This document shows, in pieces, positions 20,684 through 31,390 of a stretch of 64,000 bases of DNA (position 1 is its first letter; every line of letters begins with the position of its first letter). The DNA lies in assembly GCA_034231615.1 (NCBI GenBank), contig CM067298.1, forward strand, positions 37,144,127 to 37,208,126, in the 5' to 3' direction. The translations under genes were made by a program, and so were the position numbers. The notes under the pieces are model-generated. The model had not been told where the DNA came from. It saw nothing but the letters and a program-made list of their open reading frames with translations, and did no database searches. Source of the stretch: Meghimatium bilineatum (taxonomy: Eukaryota > Mollusca > Gastropoda > Stylommatophora > Philomycidae).

Positions 20684-22960
20684 GTAAGTGCAATAGTAGT
20701 CTATTGAGTAATACATAATTATATGTCCTGCTAGCAAACTATAATAATTATTTTACATTTCATTCTCACTAATTTTTCTCATAATGTCTAACTTCCTTCT
20801 GGTTTTTTTGAAATGTCAGGCTATTGTAAAATATAACTGAGGTAAATGTCCCATCACATTTTCTCAGATACTGTCCATTTATTTTATGACATTATCTTTT
20901 TGTTTAGGCAAAAAGGCAAACTGTGTAGTGTTGCACTTATCCATGTTTTTTCTATCTATTTTCCCATGTGTTATGCATGTCACAAATGTGGAAGATAATT
21001 TATTGCCAGAATTTGAGTTTTCAATAATTTCTGCACATGTAAGAGGGGGTTTAGTCTTTTCTTTTTTTAAATGTCATTTCTTAGTATTTGTGGTATTTTT
21101 GGTGACCTTCATTTGGGAAAACCATTAAAGTGAAAGTGGGAATTTACCCACCTTTTTTGTATTGCTTCTTAGTACTAAATGTTATCTTCTGACTTTCTGG
21201 GGGGAGTGTTTAACTGTCTTCCCCACCACTCTTTATCTACAAGCTGGTTATTAATTGTCATGTGGTTTAAGTCATTTGTAGCTAATTTTATGGTGGTCAC
21301 TTTTGATCATTTTTCCCTGCATTAGGTAATCAGTTTAAATTTCCACTTTCATTCCATATAATAGAAAATTTGTAATATATAATAGTTGCAGTAAAACTAA
21401 TCTAACAGGTGAATCTTGGAGTTTTTTCCATCATTTATACTTCTCCAGATTTATCTTGACTAGCCATTATAATGTAAACTTGGACAGTGTTGTTCCTTAC
21501 TTGCCTTTGTTATAACTCACATAGGTGTAAAAAAAACTTGTACTTAACCGTATTTTGTACGGTTTTTGCAAGTTTTATTCTGTACATCCATACAATACAT
21601 TTTACGTTTTTTTATGTGAATTTCTGCAGTTTTGGGATTTTATACTCAATGTAGTGGCGTCACTGATTTACAACAGTTTTTACTTATTTGTAGTGACAAC
21701 ACTAATTTTTTTGGTATTTATATATTTTAGTGGCAATAGTGATTTATGCAGGTATTTTTTATAACTGGATTTGTGGATTTTAACATTTATTTTTAGTGGC
21801 AACACTGCTTTTAAATGCATTACCAGTGCTTTCATTACGTATTTCCTGTGATTGTTAAGTTGTTTTTATACCGAACTTAAGAATTATTTTTGTCCATGTG
21901 CATTGGCAGCTTAAGTATGTATATCTCAAGTATCTTTGTGTATACATCATTTATATTGTAAGTTTTTGTTTGCCTCACAGGTAGTGCAGGCCTAAAGTTA
22001 AATAATAAATTATGTATAGACCTAGCATAAATCTGATTTTTATGCTTATGCTGCTATGCATATTACTTTGATAATTAATATACCTAGTTTAAAATTATTC
22101 ATAGCATAGAATTGATAGAGGCACAGAAAAACTGCTGCCAGAAAAGACAGAATAACAAATACATCATTGTGTGTTCATTTTCTCATATGATGCTAGTAAT
22201 AAAGTATCACACTTTATTTATGGCATATAGAAATATTATATATTAGATCTGTGATGAAAGATATATTAGCCCTATCCTATATTAGGACCTAAATCAGAAT
22301 TGTGGTATTTTTTGGCAGTGTATAAGAAAAACATCTGCCAAAGGAGTTGGTGATGTTTGGTGTCATTCAAACCCTTTTTTGTAAAGGGGGGAGGGGGTCA
22401 ATATAAATCATGACATTTACACTGAGCAACAAGTAAGAGGTAAACCTGCTCAAACAGCCATAAATTTGTGAAAAACAAGATGGAAGTACACCACAAAAAT
22501 TAATAATAAGGTTTATTTTGAAAAAAATCTAGTCTTCGCATAATGACAAGGCCGCAGATAGTAGGGCGATATCAACCCCCCCTCCCCTTAGCAAAGCAGA
22601 ACATGAATTTGAGTAGGCTACTGTTGATTGGCTCAGCCAAAAAGTTCAGCAAATACACACCCACACCCATAGAATTTTCAATCTGAAAACTTTTTTTTAA
22701 AGGTGGTTAAACACCCCTGCTTTCTGGAAACATATCTTTAGTAACATATCTGGTCCTCAACATTGTATAAGCTTTTTCTTGATTTTGTAAGGTTTTTATT
22801 TAAATTCTTGTACAGTTTTTAGTCTTGACTAGTTGACAGGTATGTAAGTTATGTTGTATTCTTGATAATTAATATAAGGATAATGCTGCAATGAAATGGA
22901 ACAACAATAGTACTTATGTAGAACACAGGTTTTTGATGTTTAACTTGAAGAACAGACGAT
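20684..22960. other. AT-rich intron sequence
   Basis: No coding frame recognised. At 21645-21815 a motif like TAGTGGCAACACTG recurs four times at roughly 40-65 base spacing with much divergence, perhaps an eroded tandem array. G-rich runs occur at 22386-22397. Nothing else supported. Confidence 0.4.
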
Positions 22961-22984
22961 CACTAAGACCAAATGGTTATGTGG

Positions 22985-23095
22985 TGTACACACAAAAACA
23001 TACAAATTATAATACACAAGATATTTTCAATGTTTCGAACCATTAGGTCTTTCTCAAGTATATATAAAACAAACAGTGAAAAACAATGAAAATAG
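22985..23095 (-). repeat. dispersed retroelement-end repeat with hairpin motif
   Basis: On the minus strand, 23058-23028 reads CTTGAGAAAGACC, a 4-base loop, GGTTCGAAACATTG. The flank (TTGTGTATTATAATTTGTAT) is closely matched by the + copy at 62063-62150. The form is an A-GACC/GGTT-C hairpin followed by GAAAC. Similar sequences are common near the ends of retroelements in animals. What element this belongs to is not shown. Confidence 0.6.
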
Positions 23096-23254
23096 TGTTA
23101 CTACCACAGAGGCACTAGGTAAACAATATGAGGTCACCTTGAACTTGAAATCTGATAGGACCACTGACCTGCTTCAAGAGAGAGTTTGAGAATGTAGCTG
23201 AAGAAGAAGATCATCATTATTTTGATACTCATGTAATTGTGTTTCTATTGCATA

Positions 23255-23425
23255 TATCTCTCTATTTTTTGGATGCTCAAACTCCCACTGAATCTCTCTT
23301 ATAGTAGGACAATGTTCCGACTAGATTTCAAGGAGAATTTAGTCCAGGGAATGGAAATGAATTGTGTCACCATAAGATTTGAGTCAATGGCCCAGCACAT
23401 CCAATTTCATTCTGGTAACTAATAT
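23255..23425 (-). repeat. SINE-A copy
   Basis: Blocks CTCAAACTCCCACTGAATCT, AATTTAGTCCAGGGAATGGA and CAATGGCCCAGCACATCCAA match the other SINE-A copies. Just upstream (23165-23210) the words GAGAGAGTTTGAGAATG and GAAGAAGAAG look like the tail of another copy on the + strand. Confidence 0.65.
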
Positions 23426-23650
23426 ATTCAGTGTTTTACCACTTCCACTGAACGGCAGACTTCTCTATCCATAACACTAGTTAGCCAGTCACACAAGGGA
23501 ACTGGCTGTACACTGAACACCAACCTGAAAACTAACTGTAATCAATCATATTTGACCATTTAAGCACTATAGGTATCACTATTAATATAGCCACAGACAA
23601 GCACTACTTTTATTTATATTTGAAATATTTATTCATTCTATGTCTTTTAG

Positions 23651-23841
23651 AGAACACAAACAAGAAAATTTCAAAAACTGTCACTAAAAGAACAGCACCA
23701 GACACAGTGGTTACATTATGGAGTTTAACTGATCTTAATATTCAGAATGCAGCAATGAAGCTTGAGAAACACCTGAAAAATCTGATGAAGAGTAATACTG
23801 TAACTGTGAATCTGAATGCGGAAAAGCTACAGACACTAGAG
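23651..23841 (+). CDS. PARP14-like gene, exon 4
   Basis: 191 nt; acceptor TATGTCTTTTAG, donor GAG|GTTTTT (non-consensus after GT). It starts with two bases of a split Glu codon and ends in phase 0. The peptide reads NTNKKISKTVTKRTAPDTVV, then TLWSLTDLNIQNAAMKLEKH, with NTVTVNLNAEKLQTLE at the end. The alternation (V-x-L-W-S-L ... A-x-x-x-L-E) resembles the small RRM/KH-like repeats between macro and WWE domains in PARP14-type proteins. No specific function is claimed. A LINE tail lies only about 20 bp downstream of the donor. Confidence 0.7.
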
Positions 23842-23861
23842 GTTTTTATCATTTTGTATGT

Positions 23862-24350
23862 TTTACATGATGTTCGTCCGTCGTGATCGACGATGACCAA
23901 AAACTCAACCATAATAATAATAACAATAAATAATAAAATAATAAAGTTAATAGTGCGTTTTTAAATGACTAGCAAGTCCAATGCGCGCACAAAATGTTCT
24001 TTTACAGAATTGACAACAATAGAAGGTATCTGTGTGAGGTTGAGATGTTTTTTCTTTTCTACGTGTCCGCTTCTGTCTTGCAGTTTCTTGTCTGAAATCT
24101 TCCGCCGCTAGTGCTCCCGTTCTAATGCTGTAACGCCATGCTGTTCTATCCTGAGCGAGGCTCTCCCAGGCGCCTACGTCAATGTTAAGATGTTTCAAGG
24201 ATGACTTTAGCGTGTCTTTGAAACGCTTTTTCTGTCCACCAGCTTTTCGAAATCATGCCTTGAGTTCTCCATAATATATTTGTTTTGGCAAACGCGAGTT
24301 CTCCATACGCACAAGATGGCCTGCCCAGCGTGCCTGCACCTTCATAAGTA
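23862..24350 (-). pseudogene. LINE C-terminus with C2H2 finger and 3' tail
   Basis: Minus strand: a GHLVRM-like block, then LNIDVGAWESLAQDRTAWRY and TDTFYCCQFCKRTFCARIGL with ASHLKTH. The WE-x-LA-x-DR-x-x-WR block followed by a C2H2-like finger (C-x2-C-x8-G-L-x2-H-x3-H) is typical of the ORF2 end of a CR1-like LINE. The 3' end carries TAAT-type repeats and GGTCATCGTCGATCACGACG. Broken near 24250. Confidence 0.75.
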
Positions 24351-24439
24351 TTGTTTTACATAGAAATAATGAAGCAGTTGATTGATTGTATCCTGGTATT
24401 TTTAGAGACAGTAAGTATGGATGTAGCTGGAAGTGGATT

Positions 24440-24665
24440 TTTGTGTATGTAAGTTGCTACTTTTTAATTCTTCTACCCTGAAACTTCAGTACTCCTGCAT
24501 GCACTGCAATAGAACTACCGTGCATGAATTGGACTCATCGAACATCTATGAACTCATAAACCAAATTAGACAAATACCAATTTATTATTTATTTTTTCAT
24601 CTCATTTATTGTTTTTCATGCCATGCTCATCTTCGCTTGCGAAAGAGAAACATCATCATCACTTC
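24440..24665 (+). repeat. LINE 3'-end copy related to 56230-56410
   Basis: CTGCATGCACTGCAATAGAA, CGAACATCTATGAACTC, ATAAACCAAATTAGACAA, TTATTGTTTTTCATGC and GAGAAACATCATCATCA align in order with 56230-56410. The other copy follows a recognisable ORF2 C-terminus, so this is a heavily 5'-truncated copy of the same LINE, ending in ATC repeats. Confidence 0.7.
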
Positions 24666-24761
24666 CTCCAAGCATTCTTTAAACCATTGCTAATCAAGAT
24701 TAACAATTGTCATATTTCTGGTACAAACCATTCATGGTCATTTTCAATGACTGTCAAATTT

Positions 24762-25048
24762 CTTCTTCTTCTTCTTCTTCTGCGTTCGTTCTCAAACTCC
24801 TGCAGATTAGCAGGATGTAGTCCGGAGAACAGAATGCATTGTGTCGTGGTTTACAGCATTGCTGCGATATCTGCACCTTTCGGCCAGACACATCCGACTT
24901 CAGCATGACTTTGGGTCACTTGCCCTATATGGGATGGGACAGCCAACTCCATCCCATAACCTCCTTAGTCACCTTTTACGACATGCATGGAAGGTAAACA
25001 GTGTTGCTACTCATTGCTCCCCTTTCGGGTCCCGGCAACACACTGGCG
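24762..25048 (-). repeat. SINE-B copy with 9-bp target duplication
   Basis: 287 bp on the minus strand, flanked by GTCAAATTT at 24753-24761 and 25049-25057. On minus it starts CGCCAGTGTGTTGCCGGGAC, contains TGTCGTAAAAGGTGACTAAG (about 24970) and GATGGAGTTGGCTGTCCCAT, and ends GAACGAACGCAGAAGAAGAA. This is the best-preserved member of the family; other copies are at 17920, 38101, 53621 and 58531. It has no protein-coding capacity. A convincing tRNA-like head was not found, so the origin of the 5' part is open. Confidence 0.8.
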
Positions 25049-25469
25049 GTCAAATTTATAATGTTGTAGTAACCACAGCAACCATATCAATGCTATTACT
25101 AACTATATCTCATCAAGAAAACAGATAGATCAAGAGCTGCACTTTTGGAAGAAACATGGTGGTACAAGAAGTCCTTAGATTCTAGATCCTAGGGCCTACA
25201 TACTGTGAAAATTCTTTGTGACTTAAATTTATCTTCCTAACTACATCCACCATCACTATCAATTGTACCTTACTGGGTATACCCTTTCTTATAGCACAAC
25301 ATTAATAGTATCGTCTAGAAAGGTGCAAGTATATCTCATCCATGGCATTATGTCTTTGTCATTAAAAAATGGGCGTGTCCTTGAAATATAGTTTTGTAAA
25401 ATTTGGGAGCAATATTTTATAAAATTCAGTTTTCAAAAATGTCTGGAGAGAAGCTCTTATGTGTCTTAA

Positions 25470-25500
25470 CCTTTAGCACGCTGTCACGCTTGTTAACACA
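25470..25500 (+). mobile_element. piggyBac-like terminus
   Basis: TTAACCTTTAGCACGCTGTC: a TTAA target followed by a sequence closely like the ends at 17004 (TTAACCTTAAGCAC, reverse strand) and 45635 (TTAACCGTTAGCACGTC, reverse strand). No matching second end was found to the right, so only the terminus is claimed. Confidence 0.5.
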
Positions 25501-26089
25501 CCTTCTGGTGTCTTTCCATATACAGATGTTGGTGCATTTAAGCACTTGTTTCTATGCACTAATTTATTGAGAAAGTGTACAAGATATTTACTAGTTACAT
25601 GACCCAGAATTAGCGCCCTCTACGCTATACATAACGTCTTCCCACTCAATTCTTTTCCAAGTAAAATGTCTAACAGAGTGACAGGTTCAAGTTTTACTCG
25701 TCTGTTCAGATAAAAAATCTGTTAAAATTGGACACCAATTTTCATGAAATTCTTATGGATTATGATTTCCAATGATAAAGAATTATTGGGCATTGAATAT
25801 AATTATGTTGTGTGTTGGACTAAAATATTCCTAAACCTAGTGCAGAATGGACTGACAAAACAAGTGACATCTACGTATTTTAGTTACATCTACATGTTTT
25901 ATTTGTTTTCATAGGTGATATTATGTTAATTTGGTTATGAATAACAATAATACAATAGATCCAGATAGCTTGATGAATTTTATCAGGGATGCCATGCATC
26001 GGACTGGTATGCCCACATTGTGTCTGACATATTCCTAGATGTAATGAAGAATGAACCGACAATGTAAATGACATTTATGTGTTTTATTT

Positions 26090-26350
26090 GTAAGTCATTG
26101 GACAAAATTTGCAAAATAGTGGTACATCATTAAAAATAATGTAGTTGTATAGACCTTGAAAATTTAAATTCATTGATACCTCAATCAAGTCTGTATTTCC
26201 ATCCAAAAAAAAATTAAGAATTTTTAAGGAATTAATTTGGCATGAAAAAAAATATATATAAATAAAACATGTAACTACAAAATGTAGATGAGCTGGTAAT
26301 TTCTGAATTATCTTTCTTATTTTCAACAATATGACACATAAACTGTCCAT
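26090..26350 (+). repeat. dispersed repeat, uninterrupted copy
   Basis: Aligns over its length with 60950-61123, 61446-61460 and 61873-61930. Shared blocks: GGACAAAATTTGCAAAATAG, AACCAAGTCTGTA (here ATCAAGTCTGTATTTC), ATAAATAAAACATGT, ACAAAATGTAG and GCTGGTAATTTCTGAATTAT. It shows the unoccupied state of two MITE insertion sites seen in the other copy. Confidence 0.75.
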
Positions 26351-26352
26351 TT

Positions 26353-26800
26353 TTTAGTGTGCTGAGACAAGATGCATCTGTTGATCCCATTTCTATAATT
26401 TTCAGATGCACAAGGAATTAATTAATATTCAATTTGGCTGCTAATCAGCATATTTAAAAACAAAATTAAATTATATAGCTAATAAATATATTACATTTCC
26501 AAACAATAACAAATAAACTATATATTTTTGTGCTTGCAAAGGCAAGATACATCTGATGATCACAATTCTGTAATTATCAGATGTACGCAGAGCTAATAAA
26601 TATTTAAAATTACAGATAATTAGCCTAATTAAAATTAATTATTTAACTATTAAATGTAATAAAATACACAAAAATTATATTTTTGTGTTCTCAAAAGTAA
26701 GATGCATCTGTTGGTTACATTGTGCTAATTTTTAGATGAAATAATGGTTACTTATAATTCAAAATAGGAGCTAATTTGCATAATTAAAAGTGATTTTAAT
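26353..26800 (+). repeat. diverged tandem array, about 160-bp unit, three copies
   Basis: Units start near 26353, 26526 and 26683 with the pattern TTTTGTG..., AAGATGCATCTG, then TTTCAGATG and TAATTAAAA. AAGATGCATCTG and CAGATGCA inside one unit form an inverted pair. Divergence between units is high, so it is an old local amplification in PARP intron 4. Confidence 0.6.
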
Positions 26801-27169
26801 AGATATCAAGTGACATATTCTTTCCAGAGTGTTGTCTTCGTTGTGAATGCTCTGAAAACCTCTCTGTTCTGGGCAAGCATGCCTGCATTGGCCAGAGACA
26901 TGTGCATATATTCTTTGATGTCTCTGGTCCATTTTCTTCTTGGTCTTCCTCTTCTTCTGTTGCCTGGCACTCTGCCCTCTAGAATCAGCCTTTCGATACC
27001 ATCATGTCTCTTTAAGTGTCCAAAATACTGTAGCTTCCTTCTTATGATGATATTTAGAAGCCATACTTCATTTAATTCCAGTAATTTCAGAACTCCAATA
27101 TTCTTCTTTTCTCTGTCCATGATATTCATAGGATCTTTCATCTTTCTGTAGCACTTCATTTCAAATTAA

Positions 27170-27995
27170 TATATAGTTTTTGCATCTGTGGGTCTCACCA
27201 ACAGCCCACTAGACATGCCGTTATATTGAGGCTATCTTCTTATAGAAGCATAATGGCACTCATCTATACAATTATGCTTTAATTTTGTTGTTGAAATCTG
27301 TTTCATGTTTTCTTGAATATATGTAGTTAATGGTTGGGAGGGAGCCAGAGATGTACTGTGCAGCACTGGGGAGGAGGAAACTGACAGCACTGTTTTTTTC
27401 CTATGGCTGAGACCCATCAAAGAGGCACAGTGACTCAGAACGTGACAATCCTTTTGACTTGAACATTTGGTTGCATGCCTGGAGCAATAGAGAAGTTCGG
27501 CATAACCAGTAGTCAATTGGTGGTGGGGAATGAGCACAATGAACTCTATCTTGGCTACAGTGGCTCAGAGCAGTGCATAGGTTGAAACCTACCTTCCTGA
27601 AGGTGTGATAGTCATTCTCTGGACCGGGGTGGGCAGAAAATCCACAGACTTCCCAGCAATATAAACTGTCAAACAAACAAAAAAACTGTCAATACTGCAT
27701 TTCACCAGTTCAGGCGTTGCAGGGAGGGGATTGAATAGCTGTGTGATAAAGGCCGCGTGCTCTTGCTGTCGCCACATCATGTACAGGGTGAGTTTTTTAA
27801 TTTACCCTCCAACAGAAAAAAACCCAGTCCTTACCAGGGATCGAACTCTAGACCTCACTCATGTAAGACTAGCTTTCTAACCTCTTGGCCATGCGCCACA
27901 CATCTTTCCCAGCAATATAATGTCATTTAATGGCATTGGGTCAAAGGGCATGACCCCATGGACCACTAGATCAGCAACCAACCAACCATATTGTC
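27170..27995 (-). repeat. unclassified repeat nested in the LINE, itself carrying a SINE
   Basis: It separates two adjacent parts of the RTE-type RT (TYGCKTWTLNK and FEMKCYRKMKD). On minus it starts GGTTGGTTGGTTGCTGATCT, matched by 17555-17622. Without the 256-bp SINE insertion it is about 570 bp. No protein motif or clear terminal repeats were recognised. Confidence 0.55.
27650..27920 (-). repeat. tRNA-derived SINE with 15-bp target duplication
   Basis: TTCCCAGCAATATAA occurs at 27650-27664 and 27906-27920 and brackets a 241-bp insert (27665-27905). On the minus strand the insert begins with a tRNA-like head: A box TGGCCAAGAGG (perfect match to TRGYNNARNGG) and B box AGTTCGATCCC about 45 bases later (GGTTCGANNCC-like). 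It ends in a TTTG-rich tail. These are the internal RNA polymerase III promoter elements of tRNA-derived SINEs. The body (GATGTGGCGACAGCAAGAGC...) is not shared with other repeats here. Confidence 0.88.
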
Positions 27996-29803
27996 TTGTT
28001 TAAAGTCCAAGTCTTGCATCCATAGGTTGCCACTGGGAAAACACATGATCTTAAAATGATTACTTTAGTGTCGTTATTACTACTCTGCCATAGCTTTCTC
28101 ATTTTGTTAATTTGAGTGTTGCAATTGTGAGTCTTCATCTAATCTTGACTGAACAATCTCCGGAACTGTTTATATTTGCTCCCAGATATTTGAATTTGTT
28201 TACACATTCTAGTTCTATATTGTCTATGTTCATTATTGGTTTGATCTTTGTTTTGTCTGTTGTCATAATTTTTGTTTTCTGTGCGTTTAGATATAGATTT
28301 TTGATGTCGCTGTATTTCTTTGTTGTTGTGATTAGCTGTTTCAGTCCCTCAGGATATGTAGTAAGGAGGATTGTCATCTACATATCTTATTTCTGGAATC
28401 TTGTACCCACTGATATTTATTGGAGGAAACTCATTTTCCTCTAGTTCTTCTCTTACATTTTTAATTATATTCTCTACATAGATGTTAAAAGATAAGGGGA
28501 TTGAGTGCACTCCTGTCTCACTCCACTTTGAACATCGAACCATTCAGATGTTTCTCCCTCCATTCTTACTGCAGCTTGTTGTTCGTGACATAGTGTTTCA
28601 ATAAGATGTATTAGATGTTTGGGGACCATGATGGACCACAGCTGGTGATGTTTAACACAAATGCCTTGGTGTAGTCTATGAAACACATATGTAAATCTAA
28701 GCTGTATTCTCTATATTTCTCAATTATATTCCTCATGATGAATATGTGGTCTCTTGTTCCTCTTTCTGCTCGAAAACAGGCTTGTACTTCATGAATTTCT
28801 GTTTCTAATTTGTGTTGTATTCTTTTCATTAAGATCTGCAGTAGTATTTTGCTGGCTTGACTAATTAGTGTTACTGTTCTATATTTGGTACATAGTTGGA
28901 GGTCTCCTTTCTTCGGCAAGTGTATGTATACTGACTTTTCCATTCTTTTGGCCATATTTTGCTTTTCCACATCTTGCAACATAAAGTATGGTATATTTTA
29001 ACACTGGAATCTCCACCAGCTTGTATCATCTTTGATGTTACTCCATTGTTACCTAGAGCTTTTCCTTTTTTTTCAGATTCCTGATTGAATGCCTGACCTC
29101 TTCCATTGTAGATTCTGGTTCTTGTTCTAATTCATTGATGCTCTCGTCTGGTGACTGGGTTGTTCCTTTATATATTTCTTCACAATATTCCTTCCATCTA
29201 TGTAAAATATTTGTTTTCTCTGTTAGGGTATTCACTTTTTTATCTTTTAGTACTCGAAGTGCAGGCTTTAAGTTATTCTGTTGGAATGCTCTTATAGCAT
29301 TGAACATATTCTAGGTATTTCCTTATATTTGTTCATTGATTTCTCTGCTCGTATTCATTATTTATTTTTGTTTGTCATTCCTAATTTGTTTCTTAATTTG
29401 TTTTGATAGTTCTTTTTGATGGATATTTTCCTGCGGTTTGCATCTCCTTCTATCTTTAATTAAGTTAATTGTTTCTTCTGAGATGTATTCTTGATTTTTG
29501 CATCTTTTTTTCGTAGAAGCTTTTCTGCAGTGTTGGTGTTAGCTTTACTTATTTTGTTGGCAAGAATGTTTTGAGTCAATTCCTCTTGTATATCTAAAAG
29601 TGTGGTAAATTTTTTTTTATCTCGAAGTTATATTCACTTGGTATGTCTGATGTGTCATAGCTAATGGTGTGGGTGTTCTTGTTGATTGTCATTATTTTTA
29701 CTTTAAACTTCGCCATCAGCAGTTCATGGTCCGTGTCACAATCTGCTCCTAGTAATGTTTTGCTGAAGGTAATGCTTTTTTTCCATCTTTGTTGGATTAA
29801 TAT

Positions 29804-30751
29804 TTAACATTTAGAGCCCTGAATTAAAATTACGCAATATTTCCTGAGGGCCTGAATTAGTTTTTGGAAAATTTGCATTATTTATGGTGGGTGTTTTGAA
29901 AATGTGATAACTTTTTTGTTTTAAAAGATATCAAAATAATTTAGGGAGCAAATAGTGAATATTATCGTGTTTTTGTTGTTGTTGTTGTTGTTGTTGTATG
30001 TGTAATAGGACAGTTGTGAGCAAGTTGTAAAGTGTGAAAATTGGAGTGGAAATCTCAAAACACCATTTTAAAAATGGCAAATATAACTTCTTGACGACCC
30101 TAATACTTGAGAAATGTGTGGCAACATTGATAAAAGCCTCCTAAAATACCTATACTTGTTGTATATGTATATATATTGTTTCATATCCACACTAATATAA
30201 TATGGACTAAAAAAACTAATAAAACGTGAAGAAATTGCATATAATGTCCATCCGGTCAACACTATGTCTAGGTAGACACACAACGTAATTATTTTACATG
30301 CACACACGTGGCACCCCTGATACATATTGTTTTTGTATTTTTTAATTAATGCACAAACATTCTTATAATATAACAACAAATTAAACACAAAAAACAACAA
30401 TTAAAACATGTAGTCACGATCACTTACCCATGCCACGAGGTACTCAATTTGATTGTAAAATATGGAACCAAAAATGGCCAAAGTCACTCCAGAAATGCAT
30501 TGATAAAATCAGCCAGCTTTCTCCTTCTTACAATTGTAATGCATAAAGGAATTTGACATTTAGACTGTGACGTATTCCTTGTTTCGTGTGGCGGGAATTC
30601 TACATCATATGAGCTTTGCTTTGTGAAGTTCCGTACTCGCAAATCGGGCGAGTAGGTACTGGGACCTATGGCACAGTTTTGCGCCAACAGGGAACACAGA
30701 GTGTACACTCATTGGCACAATTTCGCGCCTCTATGGTCCTAAAGGTTTTAA
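29804..30751 (-). mobile_element. piggyBac-like non-autonomous element, TTAA target
   Basis: TTAA at 29804-29807 and 30748-30751 flank a 940-bp insert interrupting a LINE endonuclease. Its ends read inward CATTTAGAGCCC and (other side) AACCTTTAGGACC. The sequence next to the left end (GAATTAAAATTACGCAAT) and an interior block (AACATGTAG...TCACTTACC) are shared with 44533-45631. A (GTT)n run sits at 29969-29996. No transposase was recognised; a 74-codon minus frame (30708-30484) has no known motif. Confidence 0.65.
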
Positions 30752-31390
30752 TCTATTTGATTTTTACATTTCCCATCTGGTGACCTCCACATATACAGTC
30801 TTCTGAGAAGTTGTTGAAAAAATGTATTCATGATTGCTAGATTGTTTGCCACATAATATTGAGCAATCATTCACACTTTCATTTTTATTTCTTAAGCCAT
30901 TCTTCCCTAGAGATCTAATTTCATGATGCACTCTTTCTTTCCCTAGTTTAACATTGAAAACCCCCATTACTATAATAATGTCTTGTCTGTTCGTTGTATC
31001 TAGAGTATGCTGTAGTTGTTTGTAAAAAGTGTCAATCTCTTGGTCATCTGCTGCTATTGTCTGTGCATAGATTTAAACAATAGAGATAATTTTCTTTTTA
31101 CCTTTAATTCTGATTGTAACAATATGGGCCCTGTTAGGATAGTACCCTAACAGAATATTTTATCCGTTTCGACAGGTAGAATTCAACCTTGCTGACCTCC
31201 TTTCTAGGTACCTGAAAACACACACATATCTCCTGATGCTAGTGAAAAATGCCCCTTGTCTGCCCATCTTTGCTCTGACATACCCAAAATTTCTATGTTT
31301 AGTTATATCACTTCCTTAGTTACCGTATATTGTTTTCCATGATTTAAGCTTCTTATGTTCCATGTTCCTATTTTTATACTTTTGTTGACA

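Larger units (their letters stand above)
26806..31390 (-). mobile_element. decayed RTE-type LINE with two nested insertions
   Basis: One LINE can be followed on the minus strand. The endonuclease (about 31390-30752) includes IIVIMGVFNVKLGKER (the GDFN motif has become GVFN). A 0.94-kb insertion (29808-30747) splits it; the endonuclease resumes with LLGADCDTDHELLMAKFKVK at about 29750. The RT (29300-28015) has FIDYTKAFV, SGVRQECTQSPYL, RYVDDN (normally YADD) and FKYLGANINSSGDC. A second insertion lies at 27170-27990. The C-terminus (27159-26806) reads YFGHLKRHDGIERLILEGRV, then GRPRRKWTRDIKEYM. Many stops. It lies antisense in PARP intron 4. Confidence 0.85.

Noticed and set aside
23651-23886. 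Extension of exon 4 to the end of its open frame (stop at about 23886)
   Set aside because: The extra residues run into a LINE tail. Ending at GAG|GTTTTT keeps phase 0 and joins in frame to the WWE exon, although the donor is weak.
26810-27151. 113-codon + frame
   Set aside because: Antisense shadow of the LINE C-terminus at 27159-26806.
27820-27905. A functional tRNA gene on the minus strand
   Set aside because: A and B boxes are present, but no closed acceptor stem is seen, and the 15-bp target duplication and long tail show it is a SINE head.
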